Below, in pieces: positions 41,718 to 50,153 of a DNA stretch of 64,000 bases (position 1 is the first letter of the stretch; every line of letters starts with the position of its first letter). Under the pieces are notes generated by a model. The model did no database searches and was not told the DNA's origin. It worked only from the letters and a program-made list of their open reading frames with translations. The stretch is from positions 1,240,001 through 1,304,000 of the forward strand of contig NZ_JAHOPB010000001.1 of the NCBI RefSeq assembly GCF_019039055.1, in the 5' to 3' direction. Origin of the DNA: Reyranella humidisoli (lineage in GTDB: Bacteria; Pseudomonadota; Alphaproteobacteria; Reyranellales; Reyranellaceae). Made by a program: the position numbers and the translations under genes.

Positions 41718-42665
41718 TCAAGATAGCGTCCTGACGATTGGCCGGAAGACAGTAGACAAGCGTAAGGCGGCATCTTCGAGCCAAGCAAAATAGATGGGCC
41801 AGCTCACTTCATCTTCAAGTGGGGAATCGGGGCGCAAATGCACAATGCGGCAGGCATGTCCGTCTGGAAGTTCGTTCCACTGTAACTGCATGCCTAACTG
41901 GTTTTCGAGTGCCTGCTGCTGCGCTTGCAATTGCTTAAACATCGACTTCGAATTTGGGTGATCGATGTAAACTTCCACGCTCACTCGTCGGTCCCTCGAA
42001 ACGACAGAAGCAGCGAGGTGGATGCCAGCGCGGCCCAATGCCAGATTTGTCCAGTGTTGAGGCAGCGGTTTTTGCGGCCTCAAGGTAGATGCTTTCGCTT
42101 TCAGCCAAGCTGACCATTCAGTCCAGAACTTTAGCTGACGTTGCTTCGTGGGCGTAGTGGTTGTGGCCACCTTGGCACTTTCGCGGCTTGTCTTCGTCCA
42201 GTCGTTAGGTTTGACCAAGACGTTAAAACTCGGGGCCATCGGGGAGTCGCCAATTCGCCAAAGTTCAACTTCAGCAGCAAAGAAGTTCAGCCCTGCAGTC
42301 GTGCTTTGGTTAAGGAAGTCCAATGCGGCCACATGCTCAGGGCGAAAAGACTCCGCCAGCCAAATGACTTTTTTGGCACCTACCCCAGCTGCATAAGTGA
42401 TTATCTGTCCCAAGTGAGAATGGTTCGTTTTCTCCAACTGGTTTTCGATAATGACTTGGCCGTCATCGTCGGAACAAAGCACATCAAGTTTGAAATCTCC
42501 GACCCAATGCTCAGTTCCCACCAGCTCCAGTTCCACTAGTCCTAGCGCCTCAGCTAATAGCTCCAGGTTCTCTTCCTGCGCCAACCAAGGCGTAAACTCT
42601 GCTGCCTCGTGCTTCCAGGCTTCTCGTAGATTGATTCGCTCTAGTTTGCCGAGCGGGGTTTTCAT
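41718..42665 (-). CDS. DUF4268-type protein with nuclease-like N-terminal domain
   Basis: A 315-residue protein, convergent with the specificity gene. The N-terminal half has the pattern VGDFKLDVLCSDDDGQVIIENQLEKTNHSHLGQIITYAAG, similar to PD-(D/E)xK-like folds (D-x-LD...E-x-Q), and the C-terminal half (from about 180, WTEWSAWLKA...HWTNLALGRAGIHL) resembles DUF4268. It is often found in defence islands, so a role connected with the restriction system is plausible but unproved. Start ATG 42665 has AAGGGA upstream. Confidence 0.65.
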   Translation of the reverse strand: MKTPLGKLERINLREAWKHEAAEFTPWLAQEENLELLAEALGLVELELVGTEHWVGDFKLDVLCSDDDGQVIIENQLEKTNHSHLGQIITYAAGVGAKKVIWLAESFRPEHVAALDFLNQSTTAGLNFFAAEVELWRIGDSPMAPSFNVLVKPNDWTKTSRESAKVATTTTPTKQRQLKFWTEWSAWLKAKASTLRPQKPLPQHWTNLALGRAGIHLAASVVSRDRRVSVEVYIDHPNSKSMFKQLQAQQQALENQLGMQLQWNELPDGHACRIVHLRPDSPLEDEVSWPIYFAWLEDAALRLSTVFRPIVRTLS

Positions 42666-43059
42666 GGTGGTCCCTTCAGAATGGCAAGCAGCTTGACAGC
42701 ATAGAGCGTGAAGAAACACAAGGCGGCTTCAATCCGACCTAGCTTGATTGTAAAGATTCTCCGGATTGTTGTGCCGCGATTAATCGCACCACTTAGTAGT
42801 TAGGCCTTTGGCCGAGCGGTGTGCTCCGGGTCTGGTGGTAGAATGCTGGCCGTGCGACGTCCGCCCTTGCTCGACGATGACGATTTGTTTTGGAGGCATG
42901 GTTGTGTGCCGACAGCGTGCATGCGCCTGTCTCGCAGCCAGCAATGCTAGGAAGCCTCGCTCCAGCGTGACGAGAGAGCCTCATTACCTCCCAGACAATC
43001 GCCGCCTCGCCTGTGCTGGCCTATCTCCCGCGTGGATCAACCATCCGCAGGAGGAAGCC
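42666..43059. other. Intergenic region at right edge of low-GC island
   Basis: 394 nt without a supported gene. GC content rises from island-like to genome-like within it. Small open frames exist but have no SD, composition bias or recognisable motif. No tRNA or direct repeat matching the left edge was seen. Confidence 0.55.
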
Positions 43060-43458
43060 ATGTCCCATCCCACCGCCACGCCCGACGCCGTCGTCGAGGC
43101 CTACGTCGCTACCTGGAACGAGACCGATCCCGTGCGCCGCCGCGTCGGCCTTGCGGCGGCCTGGACCGGGACGGGGATCTACCGCGATCCGGTGATGGCG
43201 AGCGACGGGCCTGCCGGGATCGACGCCATGCTGGCGGGCGTGCAGGCGAAGTTCCCGGGCTTCGTGCTCAAGCGCACCTCGAAGGTCGACGCCCATGGCG
43301 GCCTGTCCGGTAGCCCAGTGGGGCTCTATCTGCGCTTCACCTGGTCGCTGGGTCCAGTCGACGGGCCCTCGGTCGTCGAGGGTGTCGATTTCTGCACCCT
43401 GGCGCCGGACGGGCGGCTGGCGTCCGTGGTGGGCTTTATCGACAAGATGCCGGGTTAA
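43060..43458 (+). CDS. NTF2-like (SnoaL-type) protein
   Basis: A 132-residue small cone-shaped-fold protein: VVEAYVATWNETDPVRRRVGLAAAWTGTGIYRDPVMAS at the N-terminus, then GVDFCTLAPDGRLASVVGFIDKMPG. Such proteins are either small-molecule isomerases/hydrolases or ligand-binding domains; the sequence does not say which. The ATG has a strong SD (CAGGAGGAAGCC). Confidence 0.75.
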   Translation: MSHPTATPDAVVEAYVATWNETDPVRRRVGLAAAWTGTGIYRDPVMASDGPAGIDAMLAGVQAKFPGFVLKRTSKVDAHGGLSGSPVGLYLRFTWSLGPVDGPSVVEGVDFCTLAPDGRLASVVGFIDKMPG

Positions 43459-43515
43459 GAAAGCACGCGACGGTTGCTGTACCAATCTGTACGGCAATCT
43501 ATCATCCCGTCTGAT

Positions 43516-43548
43516 GGGTTATTGGAATAACCCGTCAGATGGGTTATT
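43516..43548. promoter_or_regulatory. Iterated palindromic operator before the DUF4160/DUF2442 pair
   Basis: Three half-sites: GGGTTATT (43516-43523), its complement AATAACCC (43526-43533), and GGGTTATT again (43541-43548). The first two form an inverted repeat and the third is a direct repeat spaced by 25 nt, ending 3 nt before the ATG at 43552. This is the layout of an autoregulated toxin-antitoxin or DUF-pair operator. Confidence 0.6.
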
Positions 43549-43551
43549 CTC

Positions 43552-43803
43552 ATGCCGACCGTCCATCGCGCTGGAAATCTGCGCTTCGTGATCTTCCTCG
43601 ACGATCATGGGCCGCCCCATGTCCACGTCTTCTCGGGGCGTGCCGAGGCGAAGATTCTCCTCGGATCGGACGGTGAGGGGCCGGAGCTGGAGTGGGCGCG
43701 TGGCTTCGATCGCGCCGGCCTGCGCCGGGTGCTCGTCGAAGCCATGGCGAGTCGGGCGAAGCTGCGGGCTGCATGGCGGCGGGTTCACGGCGCCGAAGGA
43801 TGA
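43552..43803 (+). CDS. DUF4160-family protein, putative toxin-antitoxin component
   Basis: An 83-residue protein with the DUF4160 pattern FVIFLDDHGPPHVHVFSGRAEAKI. It is usually encoded next to a DUF2442 protein, as here, and the pair is predicted as a type II toxin-antitoxin-like module. I infer this from known pairing, not from activity. The overlap with the next gene and the operator upstream fit such a module. Confidence 0.8.
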   Translation: MPTVHRAGNLRFVIFLDDHGPPHVHVFSGRAEAKILLGSDGEGPELEWARGFDRAGLRRVLVEAMASRAKLRAAWRRVHGAEG

Positions 43804-43814
43804 GGAAGGTCGAG

Positions 43815-44243
43815 ATGGCTGGGGATCGGTCGAAGGCTGAGTTGGATCGCGAAATCGACCGCGCCCTGGCGCGCGGCCGTCGCCGTGCCGTGACCGAGCC
43901 GCAGGCCGAGCGCGCGCACTATGAACGCCGGACCGGCCGGGTCGTGGTCGATCTGACCAACGGCTGCAGCTTCGTCTTTCCGGCGCGCTCGCTGCAGGGG
44001 CTGGCGCAGGCGACCGACGCGGAGCTGGCCGACATCGAGATCCTCGGCGCCGGCCATGGGCTGCACTGGCCCGCGCTCGATGCCGATTTCACCGTGCCCG
44101 GCCTGCTGATGGGCGTGTTCGGGACCCGCGCCTGGATGATGTCGGAGCTGGCCCGCCGCGCCGGCCAGACGAAATCCAAGGCCAAGGCCGCCGCCGCCCG
44201 CGCCAACGGCCGCAAGGGCGGCCGTCCGCGACGCGTGGCTTAG
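43815..44243 (+). CDS. DUF2442-family protein, partner of DUF4160 gene
   Basis: About 142 residues: RAVTEPQAERAHYERRTGRVVVDLTNGCSFVFPARSLQGL is the DUF2442 domain, followed by a basic, low-complexity C-terminal tail (KSKAKAAAARANGRKGGRPRRVA) that may bind nucleic acid. Two starts are possible: 43800, overlapping the previous stop, or 43815, which has GAGGAAGG five nt upstream; I prefer the latter. It ends where the convergent ahpF gene ends. Confidence 0.78.
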   Translation: MAGDRSKAELDREIDRALARGRRRAVTEPQAERAHYERRTGRVVVDLTNGCSFVFPARSLQGLAQATDAELADIEILGAGHGLHWPALDADFTVPGLLMGVFGTRAWMMSELARRAGQTKSKAKAAAARANGRKGGRPRRVA

Positions 44244-45848
44244 TTAAGCCGCTTCCCGGCCTTCTGAGGCCGGCACTTCCTTCACCTCGACCGGCGCACT
44301 CCGGATCAGGTGGTCGAAGGCCGACAGCGCGGCCTTGGCGCCCTCGCCCATGGCGATGACGATCTGCTTGTAGGGCACGGTCGTGGCGTCGCCGGCGGCG
44401 AAGATGCCGGGGACCGAGGTCTGGCCCCTGGCGTCGATCTCGATCTCGCCGCGCGGACTGAGTTCGATCGCGCCCTTCAGCCACTCGGTGTTGGGCACCA
44501 GGCCGATCTGCACGAAGATGCCCTCGAGCTCGATCGTCTTCTGCTCGCCCGACGTGCGGTCCTTGTAGGCGAGGCCCGTCACTTTGGCGCCGTCGCCGTG
44601 CACCTCGGTCGACTGCGCCGAGACGATCACCGTGGCGTTGGGCAGCGACCTGAGCTTGGCCTGCAGCACCGCGTCGGCGCGCAGCTGGCCGTCGAACTCG
44701 ATCAGCGTGACGTGGCTCACCAGGCCCGCGAGGTCGATCGCCGCCTCGACGCCGGAATTGCCGCCGCCGATCACCGCCACCCGCTTGCCCTTGAACAGCG
44801 GGCCGTCGCAGTGCGGGCAGTAGGCCACGCCCTTGTTGCGATACTCGGCCTCGCCGGGGACGTTCATCTGCCGCCAGCGCGCGCCGGGCGAGAGCACGAT
44901 CGTCCTGGCCTTCAAGGTCGCGCCGTTCTGCAGTTCGACCGTGGCCAGGCCGCCCGGCTGCGTCGCCGGCACGAGCCTGGTGGCGGTCTGCAGGTCCATC
45001 ACGTCGACCTCGTAGTCCTTCACGTGCGCGGCCAGCTCGGCGGCCATCTTCGGGCCCTCGGTGTGGGAGACCGAGATGAAGTTCTCGATGCCCATCGTGT
45101 CCAGCACCTGGCCGCCGAAGCGCTCGGCGGCGATGCCGGTGCGGATGCCCTTGCGCGCCGCGTAGATCGCCGCGGCCGCGCCGGCGGGGCCGCCGCCGAC
45201 CACCAGCACGTCGTAGGGCTTCTTCGCGGCGATCTCCTCGGCCGCGCGTTCGCTCGCACCGGTGTCGAGCTTGGCCAGGATCTGCTCCAGGCTCATGCGG
45301 CCCTGGCCGAACGGCAGGCTGTTGAGGAAGATCGAGGGCACGGCCATCACGCCGCGCTTCTCGACCTCGTCCTGGAACAGGGCGCCGTCGATCGCGGTGT
45401 GGCGGATGCGCGGGTTCAGCACGCTCATCAGGTTCAGCGCCTGCACCACGTCGGGGCAGTTCTGGCACGAGAGCGAGAAATAGGTCTCGAACGTGTAGTC
45501 GCCGTCGAGGTTCTTCACGCGCTCGATCGTGTCCTGCGCTTCCTTGCTCGGGTGGCCGCCGACTTGCAGCAGCGCCAGCACCAGCGAGGTGAATTCATGG
45601 CCCATCGGGATGCCGGCGAAGCGGACCGAGATGTCGGTGCCGGCGCGCACGATGGCGAAGGAGGGCTTGCGCATGTCCTCGTCGGCCTCGGCGAAGCTCA
45701 CCTTGTCCGAGAGGGTCGCGATCTCCTGCAGCAGCTCCTTCAGCTCGGCCGACTTCGCGGAGTCGTCGAGCGAGGCCACCAGCTCCACCGGCATGGTCAG
45801 GCGCTCGAGATAGCCCTTCAACTGCGTCTTGAGGTTGGCGTCCAACAT
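44244..45848 (-). CDS. ahpF: Alkyl hydroperoxide reductase subunit F
   Basis: A 534-residue flavoprotein disulfide reductase that recycles AhpC. N-terminal tandem thioredoxin-fold domain with redox motif SCQNC (C128, C131), then a FAD domain ([16 protein letters not shown]), the reductase centre YCPHCDGP (C344, C347) and an NAD(P)H-binding domain ([15 protein letters not shown]). C-terminal FAD motif [10 protein letters not shown]. Transcribed from the same strand as ahpC, but separated from it by 245 nt filled with repeats. Confidence 0.96.
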   Translation of the reverse strand: MLDANLKTQLKGYLERLTMPVELVASLDDSAKSAELKELLQEIATLSDKVSFAEADEDMRKPSFAIVRAGTDISVRFAGIPMGHEFTSLVLALLQVGGHPSKEAQDTIERVKNLDGDYTFETYFSLSCQNCPDVVQALNLMSVLNPRIRHTAIDGALFQDEVEKRGVMAVPSIFLNSLPFGQGRMSLEQILAKLDTGASERAAEEIAAKKPYDVLVVGGGPAGAAAAIYAARKGIRTGIAAERFGGQVLDTMGIENFISVSHTEGPKMAAELAAHVKDYEVDVMDLQTATRLVPATQPGGLATVELQNGATLKARTIVLSPGARWRQMNVPGEAEYRNKGVAYCPHCDGPLFKGKRVAVIGGGNSGVEAAIDLAGLVSHVTLIEFDGQLRADAVLQAKLRSLPNATVIVSAQSTEVHGDGAKVTGLAYKDRTSGEQKTIELEGIFVQIGLVPNTEWLKGAIELSPRGEIEIDARGQTSVPGIFAAGDATTVPYKQIVIAMGEGAKAALSAFDHLIRSAPVEVKEVPASEGREAA

Positions 45849-45892
45849 GGGAGGTACTCCTTGGAAAACTCTCGCCCCGCTTTCTTCAAGTT

Positions 45893-46064
45893 CCTCTCCC
45901 CCGCTAGGGGGAGAGGCTAGGTGAGGGGGCTTCCACCGGTGTTTCCCCCCTCACCCAACCTCTCCCCCCAAGAGGCGGCGTGAATACACGCCGCGGGGGA
46001 GAGGAGAATGAAAGAGGTCTTCATGTTCCTCTCCCCCGCTAGGGGGAGAGGTTAGGTGAGGGGG
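45893..46064. repeat. Cluster of palindromic repeats, family B
   Basis: Three CCTCTCCCC..GGGGAGAGG-type hairpins: 45893-45916, one from about 45959 to 46013 with an enlarged loop (including GGCGGCGTGAATACACGCCG), and 46027-46051. They are joined by GTGAGGGGG or CCCCTCACC segments. It occupies most of the ahpC-ahpF gap and could uncouple the two messages. Confidence 0.85.
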
Positions 46065-46093
46065 GGTCTCGCGATGCTTCCCCACCCAGCTCC

Positions 46094-46663
46094 TTAGATC
46101 TTGCCGACCAGGTCGAGGCTGGGGGCCAGCGTCTTCTCGCCTTCCTTCCAGGCGGCCGGGCAGACTTCGCCCGGATGAGCGGCGACGTACTGGGCCGCCT
46201 TGACCTTGCGCAGCAGCTCCGAGGCGTCGCGGCCGATGCCGCCAGCGGTGATCTCGACGATCTGGATCTTGCCATCGGGGTCGACCACGAAGGTGCCGCG
46301 ATCGGCCAGGCCCGCTTCCTCAATCATCACGCCGAAGTTGCGGGTGATGGTGCCGGTCGGGTCGCCGACCATCACGTAGTCGATCTTCTTGATGGCTTCC
46401 GACGTGTCGTGCCACGCCTTGTGGCTGAAGTGCGTGTCGGTCGAGACGCTGTAGATCTCGACGCCCAGCTTCTTGAACTCGGCGTAGCTGTTGGCCAGGT
46501 CCTCGAGCTCGGTCGGGCACACGAAGGTGAAGTCGGCCGGGTAGAAGAACACGACCGACCACTTGCCTTTGCCCTTGAGGTCGGCGTCGGTCACGTCGAT
46601 GAACTTGCCCTTCTGGAAGGCGGTGGCCTTGAACGGCTTGATCTCGGTGTTGATGAGGGACAC
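46094..46663 (-). CDS. ahpC: Alkyl hydroperoxide reductase subunit C (peroxiredoxin)
   Basis: A 189-residue typical 2-Cys peroxiredoxin that reduces peroxides using AhpF electrons. Peroxidatic C49 in FVCPTE and resolving C168 in EVCPAAW are present; the motif GRGTFVVDP-type helix ([14 protein letters not shown]) is typical. The start is GTG (46663) with an AGGAG SD nine nt upstream; the N-terminus [11 protein letters not shown] matches AhpC proteins. Divergent from oxyR, with a possible OxyR site between. Confidence 0.97.
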   Translation of the reverse strand: MSLINTEIKPFKATAFQKGKFIDVTDADLKGKGKWSVVFFYPADFTFVCPTELEDLANSYAEFKKLGVEIYSVSTDTHFSHKAWHDTSEAIKKIDYVMVGDPTGTITRNFGVMIEEAGLADRGTFVVDPDGKIQIVEITAGGIGRDASELLRKVKAAQYVAAHPGEVCPAAWKEGEKTLAPSLDLVGKI

Positions 46664-46746
46664 GCTTGAAACTCCTTGGTTAACTCTTCGCAACGGTTAC
46701 TTAGGTTCGTTCTAAGATCGTTTAAAGCGAAAAATACCGAATTGAA

Positions 46747-46765
46747 TAATCGCTTAAGACGATTA
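46747..46765. promoter_or_regulatory. Putative OxyR/LysR-type site between ahpC and oxyR
   Basis: AATCG-N7-CGATT (46748-46752 / 46760-46764), a LysR-type interrupted palindrome with the T-N11-A spacing, 11 nt before the oxyR start. Its position fits OxyR control of both ahpC and oxyR. Confidence 0.45.
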
Positions 46766-46775
46766 CATAGGGTGC

Positions 46776-47660
46776 ATGAAACCCGTCCCCACCCTGCGCC
46801 AGTTGCGGTACCTGGAAGCCGTGGTCGAGCGCTGCCACTTCGGGCAGGCCGCCTCCGCCTGCAACGTCAGCCAGTCCACCCTGAGCGCCTCGATCCAGGA
46901 GCTGGAGGGGTTGCTGGGCGCCCCGCTCCTGGAGCGCACCAAGCGGTCGGTCGTGCCCACGGCGCTGGGCCGCCTCGTGGCCGAGCGGGCGCGCGGCCTG
47001 CTGAAGGGCGCGGAGGATCTGGTCGACCTGGCACACGCGTCGCGCGATCCGCTGTCGGGGCCGCTGCATCTCGGCGTGATCCCGACCATCGGCCCGTTCC
47101 TGCTGCCGCGAACGCTGCCGACCCTGCGCAAGGCCTTTCCCAAGCTGCAGCTCTACCTGCGCGAGGACCAGACGGCGCGCCTGCTCGACCGCCTCGACAG
47201 CGGCGAACTCGACGCCGTGCTGCTGGCGCTGCCCTATGCGCTGCGCGATCTGGAGGTCATGGAACTCGGCGAGGACCCGTTCTCGATCGTCCAGCCGGCG
47301 GGCCACCGGCCGGCCGCCAACATCGCCGACGAGAACCTGCTGCTGCTGGAGGACGGCCACTGCCTGCGCGACCAGGCGCTGGCGGCCTGCGAGCTGGAGG
47401 GCGCGCGGCGCAATGCCGGCTTCAACGGCACCAGCCTGCATACGCTGGCGCAGATGGTGGCCAACGGCCTGGGCGTGACGCTGATGCCGCAGATGGCCAT
47501 CGACGCCGGCATCCTGCGCGGCCTCGACGTCACGGTGAGGCCGCTCGCCGGGGCGGTGCCCCATCGGCGCATCGGCCTCGTGTGGCGTCGTTCTTCCGCG
47601 CGCACGGAAACCTTCCGCGCGCTCGGCGAGGCGCTGACGGCCGAACTCGCGAAGTCATGA
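46776..47660 (+). CDS. oxyR: Hydrogen-peroxide-sensing LysR-family regulator OxyR
   Basis: A 294-residue LysR-type regulator: helix-turn-helix LRQLRYLEAVVERCHFGQAASACNVSQSTLSASIQELE, then a peroxide-sensing domain. C196 and C205 (DGHCLRDQALAAC) are nine residues apart, as the redox pair C199/C208 of E. coli OxyR, so disulfide-based sensing is expected. It faces ahpC and likely activates ahpC/ahpF under peroxide stress. Confidence 0.93.
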   Translation: MKPVPTLRQLRYLEAVVERCHFGQAASACNVSQSTLSASIQELEGLLGAPLLERTKRSVVPTALGRLVAERARGLLKGAEDLVDLAHASRDPLSGPLHLGVIPTIGPFLLPRTLPTLRKAFPKLQLYLREDQTARLLDRLDSGELDAVLLALPYALRDLEVMELGEDPFSIVQPAGHRPAANIADENLLLLEDGHCLRDQALAACELEGARRNAGFNGTSLHTLAQMVANGLGVTLMPQMAIDAGILRGLDVTVRPLAGAVPHRRIGLVWRRSSARTETFRALGEALTAELAKS

Positions 47661-47749
47661 AGAAGTGCAGGTCAGCTCTGCAGGATTGAGTCGACGGGTC
47701 CCACAGGCGCCCGTGCTAGGTCGGGAGTGCAGAGAATAAAGGCCTGTGC

Positions 47750-47783
47750 GCCCGACCGCGGATCTCGCGGTCGGGCTCTTTTT
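47750..47783 (+). terminator. Rho-independent terminator
   Basis: Perfect 11-bp stem GCCCGACCGCG (47750-47760) / CGCGGTCGGGC (47766-47776), 5-nt loop, then TCTTTTTTT (47777-47785). It lies 90 nt after the oxyR stop and can serve oxyR or an intervening small transcript. Confidence 0.88.
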
Positions 47784-47804
47784 TTGTCTCACAGGCCGGC
47801 AGCG

Positions 47805-48104
47805 TTACTGCTGCTGTCCGGGCGCCGGAACCGGTTCCGGAGTCGGCGTCGCGGGGATCGGCGTGATCCGCGGCACCTCGGGTGTCCGGGGCGCGTTGGT
47901 CGTCGCGCCGATCCCGGCCGGATCGGGGCTGCGGGCCATATCGTTCCGGTCCGCCGTGTTGCCCGAGAAGAACATCAGGCCCGCGGCGGCCACGATGGCC
48001 GCCACCACGCCGACCACGAGGTAGAGCCCGCGGCTTGGCGCCTTGGGTGTCATGACGACGTCGTCGTAGACGGGTTTGTCGAGCCTCGGATCGTAGTCGG
48101 TCAT
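47805..48104 (-). CDS. Small membrane-anchored proline-rich protein
   Basis: A 99-residue protein: N-terminal cytoplasmic segment (TDYDPRLDKP), one transmembrane helix (GLYLVVGVVAAIVAAAGLMFF), and a proline/threonine-rich periplasmic tail (TPIPATPTPEPVPAPGQQQ). A paralogue of the next gene upstream (shared TDYDP/SDYDP start, helix and PTP tail). Function unknown. Confidence 0.7.
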   Translation of the reverse strand: MTDYDPRLDKPVYDDVVMTPKAPSRGLYLVVGVVAAIVAAAGLMFFSGNTADRNDMARSPDPAGIGATTNAPRTPEVPRITPIPATPTPEPVPAPGQQQ

Positions 48105-48108
48105 GGCG

Positions 48109-48444
48109 CTACTCCTGTGGGGTGGCCTGGGGGGCTGCCGGAGTCGGGGCCGCCGGGTTCGCCGGCATCGGAATCGCGGCCGGGCGATCCGGATTGGTGG
48201 CGCCCGGCGTGGCCGGGGTTTCCGTCACGGTCCGCTCGATCGGCGCCTGCGCCTGCTCGGGACCCATGCTGTTCTGCGGATTGCCGAAGTACAGGAAGCC
48301 ACCCACCAGGGCGACGCCCGCAAGCACGGCGAGCAGCACATACCCCGGGCGTCCGTCATCCGGCGCACGATAGGGGTCGGCCTGGCGGTTCAGGGGGGTG
48401 TAGCCGGGACGGCCGGGACCCAGGTTGGGATCGTAGTCGCTCAT
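48109..48444 (-). CDS. Small membrane-anchored proline-rich protein, paralogue
   Basis: A 111-residue protein with the same plan as its neighbour: SDYDPNLGPGRPGYTPLNRQ N-terminus, one transmembrane helix (YVLLAVLAGVALVGGFLYFG), and a Pro/Ala/Thr-rich tail (PAIPMPANPAAPTP). It starts with a good SD (GAGGAGGAC) and is followed after 4 nt by the paralogue. Tandem duplication is likely. Function unknown. Confidence 0.7.
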   Translation of the reverse strand: MSDYDPNLGPGRPGYTPLNRQADPYRAPDDGRPGYVLLAVLAGVALVGGFLYFGNPQNSMGPEQAQAPIERTVTETPATPGATNPDRPAAIPMPANPAAPTPAAPQATPQE

Positions 48445-48555
48445 CTGGTCCTCCTCTTGCTGTGTGTCTGCGCGTCCAACGACTCCCCGCAGCCAATGGT
48501 TTCCCCGCGAGGGGGTGGCTGCTACCCTGCCCTGCAGATTCCGGAGGTCTCATAA

Positions 48556-49230
48556 ATGCCCGATTCGCTGCCTTTTTCCGCTGGTGCGACGCAACCGGCG
48601 CTGCTCGATGCGGCGGGCGCGGCCGCCCTCGTGGCGTCCTACGCGCCGGTCAGCGTGACCGCTGCCGTCAAGGATATCGGGCGTATCGATGCGCACATGG
48701 GCCGCTTCATTGCGCTTTCGCCGATCTGCCTGATCTCGACGGCCGACGCCTCGGGCAAGCAGGACGTGACCCCGCGCGGCGATCCGCCGGGCTCCTTCAA
48801 GGTGCTCGACGAGAAGACCATCGCGCTGGCCGACCGCCCCGGGAACAACCGGCTCGATACGCTGCGCAATCTGCTGGAGAACCCCGAGGTCGCGCTGATC
48901 TTCCTGCTGCCGGGCGTCAACGAGACGGTGCGCGTCGCCGGCACCGCGCGCCTCTCGGTCGATCCGGCGCTGCTCGACTCGATGGCGGTGCAGGGCAAGG
49001 CGCCGAAATGCGCCATCGTGATCTCGGTGCGCCAGGCCTATCTGCACTGCGCCAAGGCGCTGCTGCGTTCGCGCCTGTGGTCGCCGGACTATGTCCAGCC
49101 CAAGGGCGCTTTCCCGTCCATCTCGCGCATGGTGGGCGACCAGATCGGCCTCAGCGAGGAGGAGAAGAAGAAGCGCGAGGCGGCCACCGAGCACGCCTAC
49201 AAGGAAGGCCTATGGGCACCTATACAGTAA
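48556..49230 (+). CDS. Pyridoxamine 5'-phosphate oxidase-family (split-barrel FMN-binding) protein
   Basis: A 224-residue flavin/F420-binding split-barrel protein: ISTADASGKQDVTPRGDPPGSF and RLDTLRNLLENPEVALIFLLPGVNETVRVAGTARL match the subgroup of about 200 residues annotated as MSMEG_1061-like. Cofactor and substrate unresolved. It overlaps the desaturase gene by 19 nt, suggesting coupling and an electron-transfer connection, though that link is inference. Confidence 0.82.
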   Translation: MPDSLPFSAGATQPALLDAAGAAALVASYAPVSVTAAVKDIGRIDAHMGRFIALSPICLISTADASGKQDVTPRGDPPGSFKVLDEKTIALADRPGNNRLDTLRNLLENPEVALIFLLPGVNETVRVAGTARLSVDPALLDSMAVQGKAPKCAIVISVRQAYLHCAKALLRSRLWSPDYVQPKGAFPSISRMVGDQIGLSEEEKKKREAATEHAYKEGLWAPIQ

Positions 49231-50135
49231 CGGGACAGCGCGCCCGCCAGATGCGGGTGGTGCCGGCCGACGTGTTGAAGCGGCTCTATGCGCGTGACGA
49301 TACCAAGGGCCTGGTCCAGACGGGCGCGCATCTCGCGCTGCTCGTTCTCGGCGGCTGGCTGGTGCTCGAGACGCGCGGTACCTGGTGGGTGCTGCCGGCG
49401 CTGCTGCTGCAGGGCGTGTTCGTGAATTCGCTGTTCGGGGCGATGCACGAGTCGGTGCATTACGGATCGTTCAAGACGCGCTGGATGGCCGACGTGCTGG
49501 CCTTCTTCTCGGGTGCGGCGATCCTGAACAATGCCGGCTTCTACCGGCACTATCATCTTGCCCATCATCGCTACACCCAGGATCCCGATCGCGACCCCGA
49601 GCTGATCACGTCGGGCACCCCGCGGACCTGGGGCGCCTATCTTTTCCGAGTGAGTTCGATCCCCTTCCTGATGATTCGCGCGCGCGACATCTTCCTGTTT
49701 CCCTTCGGCTTCCGCGGCGACGTCACCTACATCCACGAGGCGGCCTGGCCCGAGGTGCGGCGCTGGGGCCGCTGGCTGCTCGCCTTCTATGCCGTGCTGA
49801 TCGTGGGCTCGATCCTGCTCAAGACCGATGCCGTGCTCTGGGTCTGGTTCATCCCGCTGCTGGTCGGCCTGCCCTTGCTGCGTCTCTATCTCCTGACCGA
49901 GCACACGCTCTGCCCCAACAGCGACGACGGCTTCGCCAACACGCGCACGACGATCTCAAATCCCATCGTGCGGTTCCTGATGTGGAACCTGCCCTATCAC
50001 GCCGAGCATCACCTGCTGCCGAACATTCCGTTCCATCACCTGCCCGAGGCGCACAAGCATCTGCGGCCGCACCTCAAGTATATAGCCAGGAGCTATACCC
50101 AGACACACGGTGAGATCATCCGCAGCTTCGGCTGA
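49212..50135 (+). CDS. Fatty acid desaturase-family membrane protein
   Basis: A 307-residue inner-membrane diiron enzyme with the three His-box motifs: HESVH, HLAHHRYTQDP and AEHHLLP (with a further H.LC). Several hydrophobic segments flank them. It would introduce a double bond, hydroxyl or related modification into an acyl chain or a hydrophobic molecule. Start ATG 49212 has SD AAGGAAGG and overlaps the previous gene by 19 nt. Confidence 0.9.
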   Translation: MGTYTVTGQRARQMRVVPADVLKRLYARDDTKGLVQTGAHLALLVLGGWLVLETRGTWWVLPALLLQGVFVNSLFGAMHESVHYGSFKTRWMADVLAFFSGAAILNNAGFYRHYHLAHHRYTQDPDRDPELITSGTPRTWGAYLFRVSSIPFLMIRARDIFLFPFGFRGDVTYIHEAAWPEVRRWGRWLLAFYAVLIVGSILLKTDAVLWVWFIPLLVGLPLLRLYLLTEHTLCPNSDDGFANTRTTISNPIVRFLMWNLPYHAEHHLLPNIPFHHLPEAHKHLRPHLKYIARSYTQTHGEIIRSFG

Positions 50136-50153
50136 ACGAAACGGGGCGAGGAT

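Noticed and set aside
42808-43059. N-terminal extension of the NTF2-like protein
   Set aside because: The ATG at 43060 has a strong SD and begins the domain; the extension is low-quality sequence from the island edge.
31082-46064. CRISPR array suggested by repeated CCTCTCCCC motifs
   Set aside because: Units are isolated intergenic palindromes at irregular distances with no spacers and no cas genes.
47727-49211. Long upstream extension of the desaturase frame
   Set aside because: It overlaps two opposite-strand genes and the flavin-fold gene, and its translation is Arg/Pro-rich; the desaturase starts at 49212 with an SD.
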